Assembly: GCA_902794125.1 (NCBI GenBank)
Contig: CADBFX010000001.1
Location: 26,371-90,370 of the forward strand
Direction of reading: 5' to 3'
Length of the DNA stretch: 64,000 nt
Source of the DNA: an uncultured Elusimicrobium sp.
Lineage (GTDB): Bacteria > Elusimicrobiota > Elusimicrobia > Elusimicrobiales > Elusimicrobiaceae
Shown piece by piece: positions 57,188 to 64,000 of the stretch (positions are counted from its first letter, which is position 1; every line of letters starts with the position of its first letter). The notes below the pieces were generated by a model. It did not search any database. It had not been told where the DNA came from and saw only the letters and a list, made by a program, of their open reading frames with translations. The position numbers were made by a program, and so were the translations under genes.

Positions 57188-58453
57188 ATGCAATTTATTT
57201 TATCGTATGTGGAAAAAATTCCGTATATTGCCGATAAGTATAATGTGCTGACTGCACAAATTTTGTCGGTAATTGCGTTTGTAATTATTTTAACGTTGCT
57301 GGCTTATATTGCCACGTGGTTCTGTAACAACTGTTTGGGCGCGTTGGTGGCAAAATTGCGCCTCAAAAAATGGTTTGAAGCCATGAAAACCCACCGCTTT
57401 TTTACCGCGCTGGGAGTGGTGTTTGCCGCTATGGTGGCAATTCACCTGCATCCTGTTTTCGTAACGGAAAAAATTGATTGGATTGCCACTGTGATGGGCA
57501 AAATAACCGGGCTATTTGTTACGATCAGTTTTTCCTGGCTTATTTTTGCGTTTTTAAATACGATTAATCATCTCTACGGCCGGAACCCTAATCTGCCTAT
57601 TAAAGGCTTGGTGCAGGCTGTAAAAATTGTTGTATTTTTGGGAACAGGGCTTTTGATTCTGTCGTTACTGCTCGGGCGGAAACCAATGTATATTATTACC
57701 GGTTTGTCCGCGTTAGCGGCGGTCTTTTCGCTTATATTTAAAGACCCTATTTTAGGGTTTGCCGCCAGTATTCAGCTGACTACCAATAAACTTATTAAAA
57801 TTGGGGACTGGATTACGGTGGATTCCGCCGGAGCCGACGGAAATATTATAGATATTTCGCTTACCAGCGTGCGCGTGCAGAACTTTGATATGACTATTGT
57901 CAGCGTGCCAACGTATGATATGATTTCAAAGCCGTTTAAAAATTGGAGCGGCATGTATGCCGCCAAAGCACGACGTATCCAGCGCAGTATTTTAATTGAT
58001 GTGGATACCGTAAAATTTATGGATAAAGAAATGCTTGCACGCCTAAAAAAGATACAACTGCTTAAAGATTACTTGGCAGAGAAAGAAACCGAAATTACGG
58101 CTTTTAATGCCGAGCGTAACGTGCAGGATAACTTTATAAACGGCCGCCACTTAACGAACCTGGGTACGTTTCGTAAATATGCGGAGTTATACTTGGCTTC
58201 CCGCCCTTACGTGGTGAAAAATAATCCGGATTTTACGTTGATGGTACGTCAGTTAAAGCAGGAGTCGCACGGTTTGCCGTTGGAAATTTACTGCTTTTTA
58301 AATACAACCGTGTGGACGCAGTACGAAAGTTTGCAAAGTGATATTTTTGACCATTTATTCTCGGTATTGCCGGAATTTGGGCTTTATGCGTATCAGCAAC
58401 CCAGCGGGCACAATATTGCACAGGGGATTTCTCAGTTACTACAGAAAAAATAA
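57188..58453 (+). CDS. MscS-family mechanosensitive channel (YbdG-like)
   Basis: 421 aa, Shine-Dalgarno GGGGAG. Five membrane helices (about residues 22-45, 70-88, 96-118, 140-160, 165-195). Pore helix and beta domain: ITGLSALAAVFSLIFKDPIL-GFAASIQL, then NKLIKIGDWITVDSAGADGN and IIDISLTSVRVQNFDMTIVS VPTYDMI. The long C-terminal domain with FINGRHLTNLGTFRKYAELY and LASRPYVVKNNPDFTLMVRQ is typical of the YbdG/MscM subgroup. Protects from hypo-osmotic shock by releasing solutes. Confidence 0.92.
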   Translation: MQFILSYVEKIPYIADKYNVLTAQILSVIAFVIILTLLAYIATWFCNNCLGALVAKLRLKKWFEAMKTHRFFTALGVVFAAMVAIHLHPVFVTEKIDWIATVMGKITGLFVTISFSWLIFAFLNTINHLYGRNPNLPIKGLVQAVKIVVFLGTGLLILSLLLGRKPMYIITGLSALAAVFSLIFKDPILGFAASIQLTTNKLIKIGDWITVDSAGADGNIIDISLTSVRVQNFDMTIVSVPTYDMISKPFKNWSGMYAAKARRIQRSILIDVDTVKFMDKEMLARLKKIQLLKDYLAEKETEITAFNAERNVQDNFINGRHLTNLGTFRKYAELYLASRPYVVKNNPDFTLMVRQLKQESHGLPLEIYCFLNTTVWTQYESLQSDIFDHLFSVLPEFGLYAYQQPSGHNIAQGISQLLQKK

Positions 58454-58470
58454 AAAAACGAAGCATAAAA

Positions 58471-58490
58471 AACCCGCCGGTTGGCGGGTT
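58471..58490 (+). terminator. Terminator of the mechanosensitive channel gene
   Basis: AACCCGCC (58471-58478) pairs with GGCGGGTT (58483-58490) around GGTT, with A-run before and T-run after, so it works for both converging genes. Confidence 0.92.
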
Positions 58491-58504
58491 TTTTTATAAA
58501 GTAG

Positions 58505-59191
58505 TTAAGCGCGGGTAGGGTCAAAATGTTTTTTGTTAACAAACCATTCGCTTTTATCGGTTGTCAGGTTAAGTTGCTCTTCCAATTCCTTGGCGGCGCG
58601 GGACATATCGGCATCATCTTTTACGTAAACGGCTTTGCCGTAAGTAAGGGCGGTTTTGCCGAAGGGGAGCGGAACACGCATTTTGTCCCACGAGCCTACC
58701 TTAATTTTATGGCTTAGTGCCGTACCTACCGGAATAATCGGAAATCCGGTTTTTTTGGCTAAAAACAAAATGCCGGATTGCACTTTATAAATAGGGCCGC
58801 GCGGACCGTCCGGCGTGAGCATGGGGCGGTAGCCTTCGCGAGCGGCTTGCAATAAATGGATTAACGCCCGCGCACCTCCGCGGGATGTGGAGCCGCGTAC
58901 GGCCAGCATGCCAAATTTAGGCAAGCAACGCGCGATATATTCACCGTCGCTGGATTTGCTAATAAGCGGGGCGATTTTTTGGCCACGGTACGGATATAAT
59001 AAAAAGAGTTGTTGGTTATGCCAAATGGCGTAAATAAGGCCTTTGCCTTCTTTTTCCATTTGGATGGCTTCATTGGTTTTGAACCAATAGATGCGTGTGG
59101 TCCACCCCAAAAACAGGGTGTACCAATAAGCCAGCGTAGAGCCTACGGCATGTTTCCAATCGGTATATTGAGGGGTGGCTTTGGCGGACAT
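58505..59191 (-). CDS. Lysophospholipid acyltransferase-family protein (DUF374)
   Basis: 228 aa. YAIWHNQQLFLLYPYRGQ carries the HNQ variant of the HX4D site typical of DUF374; LISKSSDGEYIARCLPKFGM, VRGSTSRGGARALIHLLQAA, TPDGPRGPIYKVQSGILFLA and FPIIPVGTALS are further family blocks. Related to lipid A acyltransferases and usually membrane-associated. Together with Lpt and Kds genes it suggests a role in acylating a lipid A precursor. Overlaps the B12-related frame by 49 bases. Confidence 0.88.
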   Translation of the reverse strand: MSAKATPQYTDWKHAVGSTLAYWYTLFLGWTTRIYWFKTNEAIQMEKEGKGLIYAIWHNQQLFLLYPYRGQKIAPLISKSSDGEYIARCLPKFGMLAVRGSTSRGGARALIHLLQAAREGYRPMLTPDGPRGPIYKVQSGILFLAKKTGFPIIPVGTALSHKIKVGSWDKMRVPLPFGKTALTYGKAVYVKDDADMSRAAKELEEQLNLTTDKSEWFVNKKHFDPTRA

Positions 59192-59607
59192 ATTATTTTT
59201 TCCCTTTTTTCCGGGCTTTTTGCCACGGAACTAAAAATACCGCTGTGTATGTAGAGGGGGGTAATCCCTTGCTCTTGGGCAGTTACTTCAATTTTAGAAG
59301 CGTTTAATTTTTCCAAAATAACAGGCAATATTTTTATAGCCAACGTATTATCCAGCCGGATGGCTTCGCGCAATAGTTTAGGCGGTGCGGCAACGCCAAA
59401 AGGCGGTAAAGCAATAAATTGGGGGTCTAACGTTTCGTATTCTTCTTTTTCGGCTTGCTCGCGGACGAGATCCGTCACAAAGCCAATGGCATTTTTTAAA
59501 AATTCCAAAACGATAGTTCCTGCTACAATAGCGCGTGCCTGGTTGACAGTATTGGCCTGTTGTAACCAAGGGTCTATTTTTGTGCCTAACGTTACCACAC
59601 AGGCCAA
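59143..59607 (-). CDS. Second half of a split B12-dependent methionine synthase activation-like gene
   Basis: 154 codons; an internal TTG is the only possible start. ACVVTLGTKIDPWLQQANTV followed by RAIVAGTIVLEFLKNAIGFV and TDLVREQAEKEEY resembles the middle of the MetH reactivation domain-like proteins (V-T-L-G, then a helix ending in E-x-x-x-D). The first half lies in another frame at 59592-59792. Joined, they would give one normal-looking protein, so this is either a frameshifted gene, a sequence error or two coupled genes. The last 15 residues overlap the acyltransferase start. Confidence 0.45.
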   Translation of the reverse strand: MACVVTLGTKIDPWLQQANTVNQARAIVAGTIVLEFLKNAIGFVTDLVREQAEKEEYETLDPQFIALPPFGVAAPPKLLREAIRLDNTLAIKILPVILEKLNASKIEVTAQEQGITPLYIHSGIFSSVAKSPEKREKIICPPKPPLNIPIGNMP

Positions 59608-59792
59608 TGCGCATCTTGGTTAAATTCGTACACCACGCCGGGATCTAACAACGCAAAAGCCTCTAAAATATATTGGGTTACTTCCAATTCGCTACTAAAG
59701 CCCGCCTGGCGCAAAAGTCCGCCGCCGCGTAATAGTTTACGCAGAATTTCTTTTTGACGTGGAGCAATTTTAAACCGTTTGATTTTTCGCAT
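59592..59792 (-). CDS. First half of the split B12-related gene
   Basis: 66 aa: MRKIKRFKIAPRQKEILRKL, LRGGGLLRQAGFSSELEVTQ and YILEAFALLDPGVVYEFNQD. The pattern RQKEILRKLLRGG... and a helix ending near PGVVYEF looks like the start of MetH reactivation domain-like proteins (R-x-E-x-L-R-x-L-G-Y, then a helix, then P-x-x-V-Y). It ends in the overlap with 59143-59607, which continues in the -1 frame. No slippery heptamer was found in the overlap. Confidence 0.45.
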   Translation of the reverse strand: MRKIKRFKIAPRQKEILRKLLRGGGLLRQAGFSSELEVTQYILEAFALLDPGVVYEFNQDAHWPVW

Positions 59793-59842
59793 TTGTAAAC
59801 TCTTCGCGTAAAAGCCGCGTGCGGCGTTTGCGTAAAGCGTTT

Positions 59843-59868
59843 ACGGAGCCCTCTTACGAGGGCTCCGT
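59843..59868 (-). terminator. Hairpin after secF
   Basis: ACGGAGCCCTC (59843-59853) is a perfect 11-bp inverted repeat of GAGGGCTCCGT (59858-59868) with loop TTAC, 9 bases past the secF stop. The minus-strand tail is short of T, so it may be a weak or Rho-assisted terminator. Confidence 0.65.
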
Positions 59869-59876
59869 TATACAGA

Positions 59877-60896
59877 TTAGTTCTTTTTGCTTCTGCGGGA
59901 GCGTTTGATTTTGGTAACGGTTTTACCTTGCGGTTTAGCCGCTTTTTGTTCTTTTACAATCGCATCCACGTTTTGTTTGGTAGCCGGTTTAAGGGCTTTG
60001 GGGTTAGAAGCATCGTTGAGTTGGCCATGGCTCCAGGTATATACGAGCGGAGTCGTTAAGGCAATGGTGCTGTACACCCCGGAAATACAACCGATTAACA
60101 TGGCAAACGCAAATGAGTTAATCACTTCGCCGCCGAAGAAATACAACACGATTAACGCGAATAATACGGTTAATGTGGTAATAATCGTGCGGGAGAGCGT
60201 TTCGTTAATAGAGAGGTTGATCAGTTCCCCAAAACTCATTTTCGGATGTAAGCGGATGTTTTCGCGCATACGGTCAAAAATGACGATGGTATCGTTAATG
60301 GAGAACCCGGCTACCGTTAAGAAAGCGGCTACGACCACTAGGTCAATTTCGCGCCCTGTCAGCGAGAAGGCCACCGCCATCAAAAATAAGTCGTGGAACA
60401 ACGCCACTACACCCGATACACCCCACAAAATGTTGCTAAAGCGGAAGGCAACATAAATGATGATGAATACGAGTGAAAGCGCAATAGCCCCTAGCGCACG
60501 TTCCGTCATGCTTTCGCCGACGGCCGGCCCAACGGAGTTGGTTTGTTGCACGGTGTAGGGCACGTTAAGCGTGTTAAGAGCCTGTTCAATGCGCGCTTGC
60601 ACAACACCGACTTCTTGTTCGGTGCTTTTTTCGCTAATGGAGAAGGCATTGTTCCCGTAGGATTGGATTTCGGAATTGGCCCCGGTAGCGGTTAAGGCTT
60701 CGCGCAGTTGAGCCATTTCCATAGGAGCATTGAATTGGACTTGCACCATGGTGCCGCCGGTAAAATCAATCCCCATGTTAAATCCTTTCGTAAAGAAGCA
60801 GATTACACCGCCGATTAAAAGCACGGCAAACAGCGTGTAATATACTTTTCTGTATTTGAGGAAATCAATGTGTGTTTTAGGAAGTAAATTCATCAT
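59877..60896 (-). CDS. secF: Preprotein translocase subunit SecF
   Basis: 339 aa, Shine-Dalgarno GGAGA. Six membrane helices. FNMGIDFTGGTMVQVQFNAP (P1 domain entry), NSVGPAVGESMTERALGAIA, VALFHDLFLMAVAFSLTGRE with IDLVVVAAFLTVAGFSINDT and IVIFDRMREN (the D4 Asp motif), LSRTIITTLTVLFALIVLYF and a basic C-terminal tail of about 45 residues (KIKRSRRSKKN). Works with SecD to pull secreted proteins through SecYEG using the proton gradient. Overlaps secD by 4 bases. Confidence 0.97.
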   Translation of the reverse strand: MMNLLPKTHIDFLKYRKVYYTLFAVLLIGGVICFFTKGFNMGIDFTGGTMVQVQFNAPMEMAQLREALTATGANSEIQSYGNNAFSISEKSTEQEVGVVQARIEQALNTLNVPYTVQQTNSVGPAVGESMTERALGAIALSLVFIIIYVAFRFSNILWGVSGVVALFHDLFLMAVAFSLTGREIDLVVVAAFLTVAGFSINDTIVIFDRMRENIRLHPKMSFGELINLSINETLSRTIITTLTVLFALIVLYFFGGEVINSFAFAMLIGCISGVYSTIALTTPLVYTWSHGQLNDASNPKALKPATKQNVDAIVKEQKAAKPQGKTVTKIKRSRRSKKN

Positions 60897-62308
60897 AAGC
60901 TGATCTCCTTGGTGTTAGAAGTTAACACTAATTCGTAAATGGCGCGGGTCACAAATACGGCCGTAAACAAGCTGACTAACAGGCCGATAATCAACGTTAC
61001 CGCGAACCCTTTTACCGGGCCCGTACCAAATTGAAGCAAACACGCACCCACGATAATCGTGGTGATGTTTGAGTCAAAAATGGCGGACCAGGCTTTATCA
61101 TAACCCAAGGTGATAATTTCATATATGTTTTTGCCGGCTAATTTTTCTTCGCGCATGCGTTCAATAATCAGGACGTTAGCGTCAATAGCCATAGCCAAGG
61201 ACAAAATCATACCTGCGATACCCGGCAAGGTTAAGGTAGCGTTGAAGTAACTCATAATGGCTACCGTAAACACAAAGTTGAGTAGCAGGGCAATGTCGGA
61301 AATAAACCCGGCGGCTTTGTAGTAAATGACCATAAATACCAAGATGATCACAAACGCATAGAACGAAGCCGATAAACCCGATTTAATAGAGTCTTCACCC
61401 AATGTCGGGCCGATGGTTTTCTTTTCAATCACGCGTACAGGAGCGGGCAGGGCACCGGCTTTAAGCACGATGGCTAAGCTGCGAGCTTCTTCGGGAGAGA
61501 ACGTGCCGGAAATACGGCCGTCTTTAGTGATGCGGGCTTGAATGGTGGGGGCCGATTGGACGGTGTTGTCCAAAATAATGGCCAAGGGTTTACCCAAGTT
61601 GGATCCGGTTAATTGACCGAATTTTTTGCTGCCTTCCGCGTTAAAGGTAAACGCGACTTCGGGGTAACCGTTTTCGCCCATCATAACGACGCGCGCGGTT
61701 TCTAAATCAGCTCCGGTGACGGTGGCTTTGTCCGTAACTAGCGCATAACCGCCGTCTTTACTGCGCATCAGTTGATAGCCGGCGGGAACGAGTTTGGCAA
61801 TTTCGGGCTGTAAAATGCCGTTGTCATCAAACGGTTTTTCCGTGGCTTCTAACTTTTCAATGGCTTGTTGGGCGACGGACATATCTTTGTGCACAATGCG
61901 GAATTCCAACATCGCCGTTTTGCCGATTAATTCTTCGGCGCGTTGCGGGTTGGAAACACCGGGCATTTGCACCATAATCCATTTGTCGCCTTGTTTGGTG
62001 ATGGACGTTTCGGCTACGCCGTATTGGTCAATGCGGTTGCGGATGATTTCAATGGCGCGGGCCATAGATTCGTTCAGCGGTTCGCTACCGTTTAATTTGG
62101 ACACGTCCAATTCTAACAACAAACTGGAACCGCCTCTTAAATCCAGCCCCAGGTTGAGCATGTGTTTGGGCCGTTCGCCTAAAGTGTCTAATTTTTCGCG
62201 TTCGGCCAGTGGTTTGGAATACCATTTATAATTGGGGTAAATCAGAATAACCGCACCCAGTAAAAGCGCAATAATAAGCCCCCATTTTACAGCTAGTTTG
62301 GTTGACAT
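60893..62308 (-). CDS. secD: Preprotein translocase subunit SecD
   Basis: 471 aa. Helix 1 near residues 8-24, then LNLGLDLRGGSSLLLELDVS, RIDQYGVAETSITKQGDKWI and MVQMPGVSNPQRAEELIGKT, the large P1 domain with AIILDNTVQSAPTIQARI and GSFSPEEA-type segment, then IGPTLGEDSIKSGLSASFYA and five helices with LPGIAGMILSLAMAIDANVL, IIERMREEKLAGK and FDSNITTIIVGACLLQFGTG. Start overlaps yajC by one base. The operon yajC-secD-secF is complete and in the usual order. Confidence 0.97.
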   Translation of the reverse strand: MSTKLAVKWGLIIALLLGAVILIYPNYKWYSKPLAEREKLDTLGERPKHMLNLGLDLRGGSSLLLELDVSKLNGSEPLNESMARAIEIIRNRIDQYGVAETSITKQGDKWIMVQMPGVSNPQRAEELIGKTAMLEFRIVHKDMSVAQQAIEKLEATEKPFDDNGILQPEIAKLVPAGYQLMRSKDGGYALVTDKATVTGADLETARVVMMGENGYPEVAFTFNAEGSKKFGQLTGSNLGKPLAIILDNTVQSAPTIQARITKDGRISGTFSPEEARSLAIVLKAGALPAPVRVIEKKTIGPTLGEDSIKSGLSASFYAFVIILVFMVIYYKAAGFISDIALLLNFVFTVAIMSYFNATLTLPGIAGMILSLAMAIDANVLIIERMREEKLAGKNIYEIITLGYDKAWSAIFDSNITTIIVGACLLQFGTGPVKGFAVTLIIGLLVSLFTAVFVTRAIYELVLTSNTKEISL

Positions 62309-62622
62309 TACTTGGCTCCTCCTTCTTTACTAGCAACATTTTGCAAATCGTTTAGAATTCCTACAACGGCTGTTTTCAGCACAGTCAGTTTTACGTTTTC
62401 CGCTACTTTTACTTCCAGCGCGTTATCCTTAAAACCGGCCACCGTGCCGATAATCCCGTTAGCGATAATGACTTGGTCTCCCTTCTGCAAAGCATTCACT
62501 TTTGCCAACAGTTCTTGCTCGCGCTTTTTTTGGCTGCGCGCCGGCATGAACATAATGATAAAAGCAAACACCATTAGCAGCAACCAAAAAAACATTCCGC
62601 CGCCTTGGGCTGTTTGTTCCAT
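62308..62622 (-). CDS. yajC: YajC, accessory subunit of SecDF
   Basis: 104 aa from the ATG at 62622 (GGAGGAC upstream). One membrane helix (GGGMFFWLLLMVFAFIIMFM) followed by PARSQKKREQELLAKVNALQ and KGDQVIIANGIIGTVAGFKD, the YajC signature. It associates with SecD and SecF in the inner membrane. First gene of the leftward operon. Confidence 0.96.
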   Translation of the reverse strand: MEQTAQGGGMFFWLLLMVFAFIIMFMPARSQKKREQELLAKVNALQKGDQVIIANGIIGTVAGFKDNALEVKVAENVKLTVLKTAVVGILNDLQNVASKEGGAK

Positions 62623-62700
62623 AGGTACGTCCTCCAAATTAAGATTAAAAATACATCTATTATTCTAGCATATTTTCCGTCGCGTGACGAGGGGAAAAAT

Positions 62701-64000
62701 CTAGCGCGGAAAAGTGCTCATTAAATGCAACAGGGGCTGGTCTTCTCTACGGGTGGAATTTAACGCAACTATGTGTTTGTTTTTATCCGTTGTTATGACG
62801 GCGTAATCTTCTTTGATATCAAACACGCTGCGTTGGGTTTGGTCGTCAAATAAACTATGCCCAAAGAAGGCGCGCGGCGGCTCTATGTTCAGTAAATCCA
62901 GCACGGTAGGCGCAATATCCAACTGCGAAGCCAGCGGATTTTTTGTTAGGGGCTTTTTGATAGGCGTTTTAGTCACAATGATAAAAGGTAAGTTATCAAA
63001 TTGTTCTTTATCAAATGGTTCAAACAACGCGTTAGTCGGCGTGTTTGAGTAGGACGGATGATCCGGCATAATAAGTACCAAGGTTTTATCATCTAACAGA
63101 TTTTTTTGTTTTAAGTTTTCCAAAAAGCGGGCGACGTCCTGCCCAAAGCGTGCAAACGCGCGCGGGAGGGTGGGGGTGTCGTAAAATTTGGCATTAATTT
63201 CTTGATATTCTTCACCCAAATAATCAAGCCGCCCCAGCGGAACGTGACTATCTACTGTAAGCAAAGTGATAAATGTAGGTTCGTCCTTGTGCTCTTCCAA
63301 AAATTCAACAGCGTAGTCAAAAAGTTTGCGGTCCAACAAACCCCACCAATTTAAATATTTTTGATATTCCGGGCGCGTGGCAAAATAAGTTGCACCGATT
63401 ACTTCTTCAAACCCGGCTTTTTGGAAAAGGATATTTTCATCCATGTAGGTTTCGTTGGCTCCGCGTAAAAATGCCGTGTGAAATCCGTGCTGTTTAAGTG
63501 TCCGCACAAACGACGCGGGATAGTCATTTTCATACGCCAATTTTACGTAAGGATGTGAGGTGAAAATAACCGATAAACCATACAGCGTGGAAAGAGTGAC
63601 GTGCTTTAACGAAGCCGACGGATACGTTTCAAACAGCGTATCAAGCGGTGCACTGGCCGCTTGAGGAATGTTAGGATTAAAATGGTGCAGGTATTTATTG
63701 GAAAGCGATTCGCTGGCTATTAAGATTACGCGGTGGTAAGTGTTGCCAACGCCGGTGTTTTTAGCCGAAAATATATTGTATTTTGAAGCTAACTCCTCGG
63801 TTTGCGGGGAAAGTTTAAAAGAAGGCGCGGGCGTTTTGATGCTAAATGCGCGAAGTGTATATACCATAGAAGGCGGCGTTAAGTAAGAGGCATAGAACCC
63901 GTCAGGTTCGGGTAGTAACTGAAGTGGGTTGGCGTAATAAATAAAGAGAAATCCAACCAAGCAAACAATGGCCTGCTTAAGCGAGGTGGCAGCCGGAACT
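62701..64000 (-). CDS. LTA-synthase-like membrane sulfatase-family protein, cut by the window end
   Basis: At least 432 codons; the frame is open to position 64000, so the N-terminus lies outside. The visible part begins in a hydrophobic segment (AIVCLVGFLFIYYANPLQLL). Catalytic domain: YHRVILIASESLSNKYLHHF (nucleophile Ser/Thr after the E), SLKHVTLSTLYGLSVIFTSH, GFHTAFLRGANETYMDENIL FQKAGFEEVIG, LLTVDSHVPLG and TLVLIMPDHPSYSNTP. Its nucleophile position is ASESLS rather than AETYM as in the 5277-7259 protein, so the two differ in detail. Likely phosphoglycerol or phosphoethanolamine transferase. Confidence 0.85.
   Translation of the reverse strand, partial: VPAATSLKQAIVCLVGFLFIYYANPLQLLPEPDGFYASYLTPPSMVYTLRAFSIKTPAPSFKLSPQTEELASKYNIFSAKNTGVGNTYHRVILIASESLSNKYLHHFNPNIPQAASAPLDTLFETYPSASLKHVTLSTLYGLSVIFTSHPYVKLAYENDYPASFVRTLKQHGFHTAFLRGANETYMDENILFQKAGFEEVIGATYFATRPEYQKYLNWWGLLDRKLFDYAVEFLEEHKDEPTFITLLTVDSHVPLGRLDYLGEEYQEINAKFYDTPTLPRAFARFGQDVARFLENLKQKNLLDDKTLVLIMPDHPSYSNTPTNALFEPFDKEQFDNLPFIIVTKTPIKKPLTKNPLASQLDIAPTVLDLLNIEPPRAFFGHSLFDDQTQRSVFDIKEDYAVITTDKNKHIVALNSTRREDQPLLHLMSTFPR

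Noticed and set aside
59592..59607. Programmed -1 frameshift in the split B12-related gene
   Set aside because: No X-XXY-YYZ slippery heptamer in the right frame and no downstream pseudoknot was seen in the overlap.
1..64000. CRISPR arrays or insertion sequences
   Set aside because: No regularly spaced repeat array, transposase or Cas protein was found. The only mobile-looking item is the small element at 55202-55565.

Overview
The window looks like a chromosomal piece of a Gram-negative, probably anaerobic gut bacterium with a medium-GC genome. It carries a KDO/Lpt lipopolysaccharide operon, an O-antigen ligase, SecDF-YajC, a TolC-MacAB-type exporter, an OmpA/Pal lipoprotein and six separate type IV pilin-like genes with short, divergent bodies. 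That mixture, especially the pilin-like genes, best fits the phylum Elusimicrobiota. This is an inference from gene content, not a database result.

Layout. 1-7.3 kb: a non-coding edge with short repeats, tRNA-Arg, an outer-membrane barrel protein, an operon of a tiny Cys/His-rich protein, a membrane protein and a TPR protein, a secreted protein of uncertain (possibly ADP-ribosyltransferase-like) fold, an aldolase-like/VOC fusion, and an LTA-synthase-like enzyme. 7.3-10.25 kb: an XRE-type repressor, a strong promoter driving a short ORF or RNA, and a YfcC-type permease. 10.25-25.37 kb: a compact podovirus-type particle cluster (TerS, TerL, portal, Bbp19-like, scaffold-like, capsid, cement, tail tubes A and B, gp13-like, coiled-coil virion protein, tail fibre, M15 endolysin, holin, overlapping spanin pair). 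No integrase or replication genes are visible, and two membrane-protein genes sit on the opposite strand inside it. 25.4-32.3 kb: pilin, a GT-C-like membrane enzyme, the tolC-macA-macB operon, tRNA-Thr. 32.4-44.1 kb: O-antigen ligase/TPR, UvrA, a flippase-like membrane protein, gamma-carbonic anhydrase, response regulator, TPR proteins, a secreted Cys-rich protein, SlyD-like FKBP, GMP reductase. 44.2-51.4 kb: a trio of pilins, then the leftward operon kdsA-orf-kdsD-lptC-lptA-lptB-cysE, then another pilin. 51.4-55.1 kb: dUTPase, HEAT-repeat protein, a 50-aa gene, a degenerate esterase, a cluster of DnaA boxes that looks like a replication origin, and an OmpA/Pal-type lipoprotein. 55.2-56.2 kb: a hairpin-rich element with matching ends and a pilin. 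56.2-64 kb: lipoprotein, MscS channel, a DUF374 acyltransferase, a split B12-related gene, secF-secD-yajC, and a second LTA-synthase-like gene cut by the window end.

How things fit together: most host genes serve the cell envelope (LPS synthesis and transport, protein export, efflux, pilin-like surface proteins). Several genes have a TATAAT-like hexamer 5-8 bases before the start codon and no Shine-Dalgarno, which points to common leaderless transcription. The most interesting regions are the replication-free particle cluster with its shared promoters, the DnaA-box cluster at 54.4 kb, and the structured element at 55.2-55.57 kb.
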